From the NCBI GenBank assembly GCA_965220045.1, contig OZ244803.1:372001-436000 (forward strand): DNA of 64,000 nucleotides, read 5' to 3'. Origin of the DNA: VXOZ01 sp965220045 (GTDB taxonomy: Bacteria; Chloroflexota; UBA11872; VXOZ01). The notes beneath the pieces are model-generated. The model did not search any database. It was given only the letters and a program-made list of their open reading frames with translations, and was not told where the DNA came from. Positions 26,548-34,984 of this stretch are shown piece after piece. A program made the position numbers and the translations under genes. How positions within the stretch are numbered: position 1 is the first letter of the stretch; each line of letters opens with the position of its first letter.

Positions 26548-26690
26548 CCCTTCGTGGTGAGCTTGTCGAACCATGAACGGATACTGGCCTTTTGGCGGGG
26601 ATTGCTCTGATCCGGTCGCCCCCGTATGATTCGATACGCTGTATCGAATACAGGCAGGCTCTTAGCCTGTCGAAGTGTGAACGGATACCG
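26548..26690. repeat. Two degenerate TTCGACA-family palindromes
   Basis: Around 26553-26580 (GAGCTTGTCGAACCATGAACGG) and 26652-26682 (GGCTCTTAGCCTGTCGAAGTGTGAACGG) are copies of the dispersed repeat that also brackets both tandem arrays. They occupy the 330-base gap between the regulator start and the lipoprotein stop. Confidence 0.6.
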
Positions 26691-26832
26691 ATTTTACGCA
26701 CCCTCTAAAGAGTTGCCCAGGACGCGATGCCCCATGTGTGACATCGCGTCCCCTTGCAGTCGCACCTGTGCGATTTAATTATCACACGTGCGGTGGATTT
26801 CAACACCCGCCTTGGGCGGACGTCGCTTGGTC

Positions 26833-27825
26833 CTAGCCGCCTCCGCCCTGCTCACCGCCGGAGCCATGCCCCTCGCCGCCGCTGCCTTCACCGCCTTCGG
26901 CTCCCGTGTGAGGCGCCGGGCCGGTGCCGCCGCAGTCGAAGACTTCCATGTGAACGACGTAGCCGTCGAAGGCAACTCCCGCGGGCTTCGGTTCACTGGC
27001 AACCGCAATGCTGGATGTTGCTTGCTGTCCGGGGCTCAGATGCCCCAGCATGTCGGGTCCAAGCTCGCCCACGGTCTGCGTCCTCGACTTCAGATGCGGC
27101 TCGGCCTGCACGTAGCAGAGCACCTGCTGCGTTGTGTTCTGCACCGTGGTGTAAACAGTCCGCGTTGCCGCGTCGTACCGCGCCGAAACAGCTAGTCCAC
27201 CGAGATCACCAGTCCACGTCTGATCGAGCGGCGTGATGGGGCTGGACATGGCAGCTTCCATCGCGGCTTCAGTGCTGCTCTCTTGGCCCTCGGGGCCATC
27301 CGGGCCGCTTTCGCCGCTGCCTTCGCCGCCACTGCCAACCTCGGCATGGGCCACCCAGCCGGTGAACGCTGCCGCCCTGGAGGGCAGGATGATTCCAGCT
27401 TTTTCACCTGGGCCCAGGTCGATGGGAGTAGTCGGTCCTAGCTCCGCCCCGTTCGAGAGGTGCACTTCAATCCGCACCTGGCGCAACACGTTGTTGGTCG
27501 TGTTCTCCACGGTGCCCTTGAAGGCATTGCTGCCGGGGTCGTAGCTCAGGATCAACCGGGCGCCGCTGCGCACCATGTCGAAGGTCTCATCGGGGGCCAG
27601 TTGGTTGGCGGTGGCCTCTTCACCGCCGCCGGAGCCTTCGCCTTCACCGCCACTGCCTTCCCCTTGGCCGCTATGCTCGCCGCCGCCCCCTTCGGAGGCT
27701 TCCTGGCTTGCCGTTGTGCCGACGCCCTGGCTGTCGAGGAGCCCGCCGCTGGGCCCACAACCGACCAGTGTCCCCGCGCCGAGTAGGGCCGCCAAGAGCG
27801 GCCCGATCAGCAACTCTCTCTTCAT
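26833..27825 (-). CDS. Lipoprotein with Gly-rich linkers and two related beta domains
   Basis: A 330-residue exported protein. Signal peptide with lipobox GTLVGC, a linker of Gly, Glu and Ser (about residues 30-75), a domain with YDPGSNAFKGTVENTTNNVLRQVRIEVHLSN, a second Gly/Ser linker, a related domain with YDAATRTVYTTVQNTTQQVLCYVQAEPHL, and a Gly/His/Ser-rich tail. Both domains read as FxLYD-like beta sandwiches (NTTxxVLxxV). ATG 27825 (MKRELLIG) follows AGGAAAG; the frame is open from 27879. It is upstream of the two-component genes and could be a sensor accessory; function unknown. Confidence 0.7.
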   Translation of the reverse strand: MKRELLIGPLLAALLGAGTLVGCGPSGGLLDSQGVGTTASQEASEGGGGEHSGQGEGSGGEGEGSGGGEEATANQLAPDETFDMVRSGARLILSYDPGSNAFKGTVENTTNNVLRQVRIEVHLSNGAELGPTTPIDLGPGEKAGIILPSRAAAFTGWVAHAEVGSGGEGSGESGPDGPEGQESSTEAAMEAAMSSPITPLDQTWTGDLGGLAVSARYDAATRTVYTTVQNTTQQVLCYVQAEPHLKSRTQTVGELGPDMLGHLSPGQQATSSIAVASEPKPAGVAFDGYVVHMEVFDCGGTGPAPHTGAEGGEGSGGEGHGSGGEQGGGG

Positions 27826-27988
27826 CACTTTCCTGCCAACCATCTCTTCGTTCCTTACGTGAGGTGCTTGTATTACCACTCACGATAGCGAGGAAATGTC
27901 GCAGAAATATGTCACCGGAAACTTGAGTCAAAAGAACCTAAGGAAAGCAAGAGCCCCAGGCAAAGTGACCTGGAAAGGGCAATGCGTT

Positions 27989-28010
27989 GGGGCACGATAT
28001 ATCGTGCCCC
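27989..28010. repeat. GATATATC-centred palindrome, copy 2
   Basis: A 22-bp perfect palindrome beginning GGGGCACG and ending CGTGCCCC, between the lipoprotein start region and the stop of solute-binding protein 3. Confidence 0.85.
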
Positions 28011-28069
28011 TACCTGCGTCCGCTTGATGACGCGGCGCTGTCGAAACGATGCGAGGCGGCTGCGCGCTG

Positions 28070-29404
28070 CTACCGTAAACAGCCGCCCGCGTTAATCCAG
28101 CCTTGTACTTGCTGCTGGGTCTTCGCCATGCCCTCAGCCACCGTGAGCGACCCCTCCACCATGGCGCTCCACGTCGCGCGCCACGCGGCATAGAGCTCCT
28201 TTTGCTGCAGCAACTGTGGTTCAGGCCTGCCCTCTCCCGCCATCTGCGTGTAGACGTCGGCATTCTCGAAGGGATAGAGCGTCAGAGGCTTCAGATGCTT
28301 GTTGGCATTGAAGCGGCCCTGGCCGAAGACGGCGAAATGCGGTTGGGCCGCGGCGCTCACCGTGTACTTCTGGAAAGCCCAGGCGCCGTCAGCGTTCTTG
28401 GCGCCGCTGCCAAGGAAGATGGCGCTTGGCGTCATGACCGTGCCGCGGTCGCCATCTGGGCCCTGCGGCCGGGGAGCCATGCCAATACTGAAGAGTTCGC
28501 GCGCCGCGATTCCCTCGTTGAATTGGCGCGCGATGTCCGGCGCGCGCTCGACCATGCCTTGCGTGCCGTAGAGGAAGTTGCCGCCGATGACGTCGTGCGT
28601 GGCAAAGAGATCGACGCAGTACTGCACCGCGTCCGTGAATTCGGGAGTATTGAATGTAGCCTCGGTGCAGTCTTCATCCCAAAGGTCCGCGCCCCACGCC
28701 CAGGCGTAGTACGGCAGGAACGACGTAAACATGGGAAAGACCTGCAAGCCGCCAAAGGTGATGCCACCGCCCGCGCGCCTGGTGAGCTTCAGGGCGGCAT
28801 CCAGCACGGCCTCCCAGGTCCAATTGCCCTCAGCCTCCAGCGCCGCGGGCGTCTTCAGTCCGGCCTCCTGGAACCTATCGGCGTTGAACCAAATTGGATG
28901 CGCGGCAAGCTGCCAGGCGAGTCCGTAGACAATGCCTCTGTGGCTGAGGATGCCGAAATCATGGAAGTCGTCCGTTGAGATTTCTGTGTCTGTCGTAATG
29001 AAGGGGTTGATCGATTGGATGATGCCGGCGTCGGCAAAGAGCCCCAGCCAGTCAATAAAGCCGTAAATGGCGTCAAAGGTGAAACCGGCTGCCATGAATG
29101 TAAGCGCTCTGGAGGTTACGCCGCCGAACGAAGTTTCATTGACTTCCAGCTTGTATGCGGGGTGCCGCGCCTGAAAGTCTGCGAAGACGGCGTGCCATGA
29201 GTCGATCCACGCCGGGTCTTGGCCCCGCAGTACCATGAGCGCGCTGACGAGGGTGGCCTGCCCGGTCTTGGGGGTTGCCACGGGCTTGGTGTCTTCTCGC
29301 GGCGTTTCCTCGGACTCCGGTTGAGTGAAATCCTCGCCGCAGGCTACCAACGCCAGCACGCTCGTACCGCGTATCCCCAGGGTAAGTAGGAACCGGCGTG
29401 TCAA
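28070..29404 (-). CDS. Extracellular solute-binding lipoprotein 3 (probable ATA or TTG start)
   Basis: An ABC-type sugar-binding lipoprotein of the family 1 kind, paralogous to the next gene (both end WIN-x-GGCLR and share VSALMVL-GQ, GNWTWEA and YAWAWGADLW). The signal region LTRRFLLTLGIRGTSVLALVAC has twin arginines and a lipobox. The listed start is TTG 29404, which has no ribosome site. Seven codons earlier, at 29425, an ATA lies eight bases after GAGGAG, exactly where the paralogue has its ATG. The start has therefore probably mutated; expression may be reduced or begin at AUA or UUG. Otherwise full length. Confidence 0.8.
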   Translation of the reverse strand: MTRRFLLTLGIRGTSVLALVACGEDFTQPESEETPREDTKPVATPKTGQATLVSALMVLRGQDPAWIDSWHAVFADFQARHPAYKLEVNETSFGGVTSRALTFMAAGFTFDAIYGFIDWLGLFADAGIIQSINPFITTDTEISTDDFHDFGILSHRGIVYGLAWQLAAHPIWFNADRFQEAGLKTPAALEAEGNWTWEAVLDAALKLTRRAGGGITFGGLQVFPMFTSFLPYYAWAWGADLWDEDCTEATFNTPEFTDAVQYCVDLFATHDVIGGNFLYGTQGMVERAPDIARQFNEGIAARELFSIGMAPRPQGPDGDRGTVMTPSAIFLGSGAKNADGAWAFQKYTVSAAAQPHFAVFGQGRFNANKHLKPLTLYPFENADVYTQMAGEGRPEPQLLQQKELYAAWRATWSAMVEGSLTVAEGMAKTQQQVQGWINAGGCLR

Positions 29405-29578
29405 ACGGCCGCGATCGCGTGCTATGGGTCTGTCTCCTCTGCGCTTGACCGAATTGTCTTCCGTTTCGAGTATGGTGCTGGAAGCGCGCCAAGGTCAAAT
29501 GATGGAGAACCGGTGCGTGAGGGCAGGACCGGTCGAGACGCCGCTACGTCCGGCCAGAGCCCGCTCAACGACAAAAAC

Positions 29579-29606
29579 GTAGGGGCACGATATATCGTGC
29601 CCCTAC
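29579..29606. repeat. GATATATC-centred palindrome, copy 3 (28 bp)
   Basis: Longest form, with arms GTAGGGGCACGATA and TATCGTGCCCCTAC. It lies between the two solute-binding genes of the second pair. Confidence 0.88.
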
Positions 29607-29661
29607 CGGCGTTCGCTAGGTTTGTGGCGCTCGCGCCACGAATCGATGTGCCTCTGTTCTC

Positions 29662-31017
29662 CTAGCGCAGGCAACCGCCTTCGTTGATCCAGCCCTGCAC
29701 CTGGTCCTGGGTCTTGGCCATGCCCTCGGCGACGGTGAGCGAGCCTTCCACCATGGCGTCCCAGGTGGCGCGCCACTCGGTGTTGAAGTCGCCTTGCTTC
29801 AGCAGTTGCGGCACCGGGCGGCCCTCGCTCGCCATCTGCTTGTAAACCTCGGGGTTTTCGTAGGGATACAGCGTCAAGGGCTCCAGATTCTTGTTGGCCG
29901 TAAAGCGGCCCTGACCGGTGGCGGCGATCTCCGGCAGGGCATCTGCGCTCACCGTGTACTTGATGAAGTCCCAGCCGCCATCGGGGTTGTTGGCGCCTTC
30001 GCCGATGAAGATGCCGATCGGCGTCATGACGGTGCCGCTGTCGCCGTTGGGACCCTTGGGCCGTCCTGCCATGCCGATCTCGAAGAGATCGTTGGCCGAG
30101 ATCCGCTCCTCGAACTGGCGCACGCCACCGGTGGCGCGCTCGAACATGCCCAGGGTGCCTTCGAGGAAGTTGCCGCCGACGACCTGGTGCTTGGAAAAGA
30201 GGTCCACGCAGAACTGCACCGCGTCGGCAAACGCGGGGTCGTTGAACGTGGCTTGGGTGCACCCTTCGTTCCACAAGTCAGCGCCCCAGGCCCAGGCATA
30301 GTACGGCAAATACGACGTGTACATGGGGTAGATGCGCAGGCCGCCAAACGCGATTTCGTCGCCTTCGCGCTCTGTGAGCCTGACTGCGGCATCCAGCGCC
30401 GCCTCCCACGTCCAATTGCCTTCGGCTTCCAGTTCGGCGGGGGTCTTGAGGCCGGCCTCCACGAACTTGTCGTTGTTGGACCAGATGGGGTGTGCGGAGA
30501 GGAGCCACACCACACTGTACGCCGTGCCCCTGTACCTTAGGATGCCGGACTCGTAGAAGTCATCCAGGGATACCTCGGTGTCCTTCGCCAAGAAGGGATC
30601 GATGGGCTGGATGACGCCGCCGTCGACGAACGGTCCCAGCCAGCCGAAGTAGCCGTAAATATCGTCGAAGGAAATGCCGGCCGCCAGAGCCGCGCCCGCC
30701 TTGGTGGTGACCTCGCCGAACGTGGAGTCGGTGATTTCCATCGTGTATTCGGGATGCTTGGCTTCGAAGTTGGCGAAGATGGTATTCCAGGAGTTGATCC
30801 ACGTCTCGTTTTGGCCCTGCAGCACCATGAGGGCGCTGACGACCTTCGGCTCCATGGCCTGCGGCGCTTCTTCCGCTTTGGCTTCTTCCTCCGGCGCTGC
30901 GCCTTCCTGCGGCATCATGGTTGCGGTTCCGCACGCCGCCAGGGCCAGCAGGCCCGCGCTGCCCGCGGCGCCTTTGAGCAGATACCGACGTGTCAATCGA
31001 ATACGTTCGCCTTCCAT
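29662..31017 (-). CDS. Extracellular solute-binding lipoprotein 4
   Basis: A 451-residue Tat/lipobox binding protein (LTRRYLLKGAAGSAGLLALAAC). It starts at ATG 31017 (MEGERIRL), seven bases after AGGAGG. A Glu/Ala linker follows, then the SBP fold with VVSALMVLQGQNETWINSWNTIFANFEAKHPEYT near the N-terminus. It is the closest relative of the gene at 28070, clearly older as a pair than the 20772/22690 copies because much of the sequence differs. No membrane components of a transporter are in the window, so the permease must be encoded elsewhere. Confidence 0.88.
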   Translation of the reverse strand: MEGERIRLTRRYLLKGAAGSAGLLALAACGTATMMPQEGAAPEEEAKAEEAPQAMEPKVVSALMVLQGQNETWINSWNTIFANFEAKHPEYTMEITDSTFGEVTTKAGAALAAGISFDDIYGYFGWLGPFVDGGVIQPIDPFLAKDTEVSLDDFYESGILRYRGTAYSVVWLLSAHPIWSNNDKFVEAGLKTPAELEAEGNWTWEAALDAAVRLTEREGDEIAFGGLRIYPMYTSYLPYYAWAWGADLWNEGCTQATFNDPAFADAVQFCVDLFSKHQVVGGNFLEGTLGMFERATGGVRQFEERISANDLFEIGMAGRPKGPNGDSGTVMTPIGIFIGEGANNPDGGWDFIKYTVSADALPEIAATGQGRFTANKNLEPLTLYPYENPEVYKQMASEGRPVPQLLKQGDFNTEWRATWDAMVEGSLTVAEGMAKTQDQVQGWINEGGCLR

Positions 31018-31556
31018 TGCTCTGCCTCCTACGTGCATGACAAATAGACTACCGGTATCAAGTATGGAGCTAGAAAAGCGAGAGTGTCAAGGGAGCAGTG
31101 CAACATTGTTCGCGTAATTGACGTGCTCATTGCGGCATGATCTCATCGGTGGATACAGTTTAGATTCATTGCCCGTAGGAGCCGCGGTCGACTACGTCGT
31201 TGATCGCTTTTGTTGTCCAGTGAGTGCATGCAGAAGGGACGAAACGGGAATCCATCTTCAGTGGATCATGTCGTGATTCAAATGCGGAACAGGCACTCCA
31301 CCGCATCAATCGGGTGGTAGGGGCACGGCATGCCCCCATTCCGAGCCGACGCAGGTTGCAAACCTGAGCTACGTAGGAATTTGGCTCGCTGAAATGGTCG
31401 CCTTTCGCGGTGCGTGCAGCTTTGAGGGCAAAGGTGGAGCTATGGTAGACTGCCGCTACGCGGAAAGTGGCCATTCGGTTGACTTCGCGCCAACCGCAGT
31501 GTTGGCAAACCACAGAAGAAATAGCATTCAATTACAGGATTCGAGGTGAGAATCTG
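31018..31556. other. Intergenic region with repeat fragments
   Basis: A 539-base gap between divergent genes. It holds a GGAATCCATCTTC fragment (about 31247), a GGGGCAC...TGCCCCC hairpin (about 31317-31338) and a GCAGGTTGCAAACCTG palindrome (about 31351-31366), all members of families seen elsewhere in the window. A 121-codon open frame on the minus strand runs through these repeats and is not credible as a gene. Confidence 0.6.
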
Positions 31557-32765
31557 ATGGCTTGGGATGAGAGAGTTCCGGTTCTTCTGATTGGCGGCGG
31601 CATGATCAGTCAAGACGTGATCATCCCAACGCTCTTTCAAGAGCAAGACCGCGGCGTAGTCGGCGACGTGAGCATTGCTTCGCGGCGGGCGAGCACCCTT
31701 ACAAAAGTGCGTGATCTCTTTCCCGACTACACGTTTCGCGGCTATCCCGACCCCGATACCACCGATCCCGAGGCTTCTTTCCCGGACTCCTACAAGTCCG
31801 CATTGGACGATCTCGACCCCCACGGCGTGGTGATGGTGGCGACGCCGGATCATCTGCATACCGAGATGATCCTGGAGTCTATCGAGCGCGGCCACCATGT
31901 CGTCGTCCAGAAGCCGCTCTGCCTGAAGGTCTCGGACGTCTACACCATTCTGACCGCCGCTGAGAACAAGGGCGTCTACGTCTACACCGACTATCACAAG
32001 CGCCACGACCGCGCCATTCGCGCCGCCCAACGTTATTACCGCAAGGGTCACCTCGGCGAGATGCTCCACGGCCACGCATGGATCGAGGAGCGGCGTGAAA
32101 TGCCGCTGGATATTTTCTCCCTCTGGGCCGAAGAGAGCTCTCCTTTTGAGTACATTGGCGTCCACTACGCCGACGCGTACTATTTCATTACCGGTCTCAA
32201 GCCCAAGCGTGTGTGGGGGTACGGCCAGAAGAAATTCCTGCCCACGCAGGGTCAGGACGCCTTCGACGCCGTACAGGGCGTGATCGAGTGGACCGACGGC
32301 TCGGTGTTGTGGGTGCAGACGTCCTGGGTCTGCGCCGAGGCAAACAGCGCGCTAACCAACCAGGGTATGCAACTCTCCGGCACGCAAGGCGAGTATTGGG
32401 CCGACCACAAGGACCGCAATTTGCACTTCGTCACCCAGGACAAGGGCTTCGAGCACTTCAACCCCAACTTCTTCAAGCAGTACGAGCCTTGGGACGGCGA
32501 GGGCACCGAATACATAGGCTACGGCTACGATAGTGTGATGCAGGGCGTGCATGACTCCCGGCGTATTCTGCGAGAGACCGAGGGCATGGATGAAGCCCAG
32601 GCACTGCAGGCGCGGCGCGGCATGCTGGCAGATTTCGCCAAATCGCGGCCCCTGCCCCAGCAGGCCGTGGTCGGCACCGCTATCGCCGAGGCCGTGCGTC
32701 TGAGCATCGACCACAACAACCGGGCGGTAGCCTTCGATGAGCTTCTCTATCCGGTATTAGCATAG
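31557..32765 (+). CDS. Gfo/Idh/MocA-family oxidoreductase
   Basis: A 402-residue NAD(P)-dependent oxidoreductase. The Rossmann start VPVLLIGGGMISQDVIIP is a variant of GxGxxG. DPHGVVMVATPDHLHTEMILESIERGHHVVVQKPLC contains the family's conserved EKP motif as QKP, and YTDYHKRHDRAIRAA leads into the substrate domain (GVHYADAYYFITG). Such enzymes oxidise or epimerise sugars, inositols and related polyols. ATG 31557 lies after GAGGTGAG; the frame is open from 31467 but without similarity. Followed by a strong hairpin. The Glu-to-Gln change in EKP is worth noting. Confidence 0.85.
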   Translation: MAWDERVPVLLIGGGMISQDVIIPTLFQEQDRGVVGDVSIASRRASTLTKVRDLFPDYTFRGYPDPDTTDPEASFPDSYKSALDDLDPHGVVMVATPDHLHTEMILESIERGHHVVVQKPLCLKVSDVYTILTAAENKGVYVYTDYHKRHDRAIRAAQRYYRKGHLGEMLHGHAWIEERREMPLDIFSLWAEESSPFEYIGVHYADAYYFITGLKPKRVWGYGQKKFLPTQGQDAFDAVQGVIEWTDGSVLWVQTSWVCAEANSALTNQGMQLSGTQGEYWADHKDRNLHFVTQDKGFEHFNPNFFKQYEPWDGEGTEYIGYGYDSVMQGVHDSRRILRETEGMDEAQALQARRGMLADFAKSRPLPQQAVVGTAIAEAVRLSIDHNNRAVAFDELLYPVLA

Positions 32766-32796
32766 AAAAAACCCGCCTGCTTTGTGGTAGGCGGGC
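32766..32796 (-). terminator. Hairpin terminator between convergent genes
   Basis: Arms CCCGCCTGC and GTAGGCGGG with a 6-base loop and AAAAAA on the left, which reads as a T-run on the minus strand. It sits about 50 bases after the stop of the minus-strand gene at 32847 and immediately after the plus-strand oxidoreductase, and could serve both. Confidence 0.72.
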
Positions 32797-32846
32797 TTGC
32801 TAGCCTTGCCGTTATTGGTAGACCGCGGTGGACCCGGAAGCGGTTG

Positions 32847-33038
32847 TTACTCTTCCTTCTTGCTCGCTTGCAGAAAGTAGCCTTCTAGCAAACCCTCGAT
32901 GCGAGACACGCGATCGGACAAGTCCGAAATGCGTGTTTCAACACCGGATATGCGCGTCTCAAAACGCCAGATGAGTGCCGAAACCGCCATTATTGTCACG
33001 GCTAGAGATCCAATGAACTCGTAGCTCTCCACAGTCAT
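32847..33038 (-). CDS. Small membrane protein with coiled-coil tail
   Basis: A 63-residue protein, MTVESYEFIGSLAVTIMAVSALIWRFE, with one N-terminal transmembrane helix followed by a heptad-like coil (RISGVETRISDLSDRVSRIEGLLEGYF) and a charged end. ATG 33038 is preceded closely by AGGAGG; the frame is open from 33083. Topology is the reverse of the C-terminal-anchored proteins at 1-583 and 59125. Function unknown; such proteins often sit next to toxin or membrane-stress genes, but none is evident here. Confidence 0.6.
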   Translation of the reverse strand: MTVESYEFIGSLAVTIMAVSALIWRFETRISGVETRISDLSDRVSRIEGLLEGYFLQASKKEE

Positions 33039-33144
33039 GACCTCCTGTCCCCCATATGCTAGCTCAAAACGCCATATGAGCACAACATGACTATCTAGTG
33101 TAGGCTAATTGTTGCACTGAGCGAAGAGATTCAAGGATTGGCGC

Positions 33145-33900
33145 ATGCTTTCTTACCAAAACACAACAAAGCAACTCGCCGACGCCGGTACTGACACTGC
33201 AGTCATCAGCGTCGGCTCCACGGAGCAGTGCGGCCCCTGCTTGCCCCTGCATATCGATACTCTCGTTGCCGAGTACTTTGCGCGGGCATTCGGCGAGCGG
33301 CTCAACGCCTATGTGCTGCCGACTCTTCCGTTCAATACCGCCGAAGAGCACGCGTCATTCACTGGCACGGTTACGCTGCGCCCGACTACGGTGATGCTCG
33401 TGCTGGAGGAGGTTGTCGCCGGGCTGCGCGCGCAGGGCTTCCGCAAGCAAGTGCTCACGTGCGGTCACGGCGGTTCGTACTGGCTCACGGCCTTCATCAA
33501 GGACATCAACCGGCGGTTTGCGGACATCGTGGTCGTTAACGCGCACCAGGGCGGTGCCAGCGTCTGGGAAGAGGCCCGGGAACACGCTGGACTCGCAGGG
33601 CGGGGCGAGATGCACGGTGGGGCGGAGTCGCGTGCGCTTGCCCTCTATCTCGCGCCTGACAGCGTGCTGCCCGGCACGTTCGGCAGTGCGATACCGGAAG
33701 AGGAACAAGCATACATGGACTATGTGACCTGGGACAAGATTACGCCGGACGGCAGTTGGGGAGCGTTCACTGAGAGCGACGCGGAGGTAGCCACCGCTGA
33801 AGCGGGCCACACTCTGTTGGAGTACTTCGTGGAGCATCAGGGCAAGTGGCTGGCGCAGCATCTAAGGGGCGCGTGCGCGCGCAAAGGGATACCGGCATAG
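33145..33900 (+). CDS. Creatininase-family amidohydrolase
   Basis: A 251-residue member of the creatininase family. Metal-binding residues are seen in GSTEQCGPCLPLHIDT (Glu, His, Asp), in NTAEEH and in GEMHGGAESRALAL (the conserved H-A-G/G-x-x-E-T/S block); GHGGSYWL is the family's GHGGN loop with Ser. The family includes creatinine amidohydrolase, FAPy deformylase (ArfB-like) and mycofactocin MftE, so the exact substrate is open. No flavin or mycofactocin genes are near. Cytoplasmic. The ATG at 33145 has only a weak ribosome site (GATTGG). Confidence 0.85.
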   Translation: MLSYQNTTKQLADAGTDTAVISVGSTEQCGPCLPLHIDTLVAEYFARAFGERLNAYVLPTLPFNTAEEHASFTGTVTLRPTTVMLVLEEVVAGLRAQGFRKQVLTCGHGGSYWLTAFIKDINRRFADIVVVNAHQGGASVWEEAREHAGLAGRGEMHGGAESRALALYLAPDSVLPGTFGSAIPEEEQAYMDYVTWDKITPDGSWGAFTESDAEVATAEAGHTLLEYFVEHQGKWLAQHLRGACARKGIPA

Positions 33901-34012
33901 CCGGGCACGCCGCCGGATGGCGTACACTCCCACCTGCGTAGTCTCGGAGCGCGGGCGCTGTCTCTTTTGTCTGCGACCCGAAAATTGCTAAAGTGTGGCC
34001 TGTACGCGCCCT

Positions 34013-34093
34013 GTAGGGGCAACCCTTGTGGTTGCCCTGGTGCCAGGTCTGTCCCCGGCACGGCAATTGGGCAGCCACCAGGGCTGCCCCTAC
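34013..34093. repeat. 81-bp composite inverted repeat (copy A)
   Basis: Begins GTAGGGGCAACCCTTGTGG and ends CACCAGGGCTGCCCCTAC. The ends are inverted (GTAGGGGCA/TGCCCCTAC), and each half contains its own small hairpin, so it looks like two inverted palindromes with a linker. Copy B starts 176 bases further on. Confidence 0.82.
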
Positions 34094-34188
34094 ACCAGTA
34101 GGCGCTGATGCCGGCAGTTCATTCCCGCGTGTACCATGGACAGGTATTGGACCGCTCGCAAGTGGTGTTCGCCTACAAATTGGGGACG

Positions 34189-34269
34189 GTAGGGGCAACC
34201 CTTGTGGTTGCCCTGGTGCCAGGTATGTGCCCGGCAAAGCAGCCGGGCAGCCACGAGGGCTGCCCCTAC
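34189..34269. repeat. 81-bp composite inverted repeat (copy B)
   Basis: Same length and ends as copy A, with the linker most changed. A shorter relative (GGGGCAGCCACAGGGCTGACCCTAC-like) is at about 57470. The pair fills the gap between the creatininase and rhomboid genes. Confidence 0.82.
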
Positions 34270-34298
34270 GCCGTTTCGTTGCACTGTGCGGATTGAGG

Positions 34299-34862
34299 TC
34301 AGGCCGTTTCATCGCGCTTGCGCATACCCTGGATGCGCGCAGCGAGAATACCGGCCAGCAGGCCGAACAGGTGGCCTTCCCAAGAGATGTAGGTGGTCGC
34401 GGGCAGCACGCCCCACACGAGACCGCCGTAGAAGAAGAGCGTCGCCAAGGCTATGAGAATCGAACTGAGGCTGCGTTCGTACCAGCCCCGCCCCACCAGA
34501 TAGCCAAAGAACCCAAAGATGAGTCCGCTCGCGCCGATGTGGTAGGCCGAACGCCCAAAGAGCCACACAGCCGCCCCGCCAGTCACGGTGACAAAGAGCG
34601 AAACGCCGAGAAACGCCCGTCTCCCCTGCAAGGCGACGAGCCCTCCGAGCACGAGAAACGGCACGGTGTTTACCAGCAGGTGGCTGAGACTACCGTGGAT
34701 GAAAGGACTTAGCGGAATGCCGCGCAGTCCCGTAACGGTGCGCGGCAGGATGCCCCAAGCGTTGAGGTTGTGTCCCGTCAGGAGGTTTGCCGCCTCAACG
34801 GCCCAGAGCAGGGCGACGGCTGCGAGCACGAGGAGGAGGTTGGTCTTCAGCTTTGCAAGCAT
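34299..34862 (-). CDS. Rhomboid-family intramembrane serine protease
   Basis: A 187-residue polytopic membrane protein with about six hydrophobic segments. The catalytic Ser is in HIGASGLIFGFFGYL (GxSG motif) and the catalytic His in YISWEGHLFGLLAG; HGSLSHLLVNTVPF is the conserved TM2 region with HxxxxHxxxN spacing. This is a compact bacterial rhomboid that cuts transmembrane substrates within the membrane. ATG 34862 opens a positively charged N-terminus followed directly by TM1. Substrate unknown. Confidence 0.92.
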   Translation of the reverse strand: MLAKLKTNLLLVLAAVALLWAVEAANLLTGHNLNAWGILPRTVTGLRGIPLSPFIHGSLSHLLVNTVPFLVLGGLVALQGRRAFLGVSLFVTVTGGAAVWLFGRSAYHIGASGLIFGFFGYLVGRGWYERSLSSILIALATLFFYGGLVWGVLPATTYISWEGHLFGLLAGILAARIQGMRKRDETA

Positions 34863-34984
34863 GAGAATACGTTCCCGCCGGTTTCTTTACTCCGGGTCTA
34901 ACGCATGCCTGAGAGTCAGTGGGCGGCGGCTGGATACTAACGATGCAGCAAGGCTAGGATACAGCAATTCTGCGGGGCAGCCGT

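Noticed and set aside
31166..31531. 121-codon minus-strand gene
   Set aside because: The frame crosses three dispersed repeat fragments and has no coherent protein character.
34026..34712. 228-codon plus-strand gene
   Set aside because: Made of the two 81-bp repeats and the antisense of the rhomboid gene.
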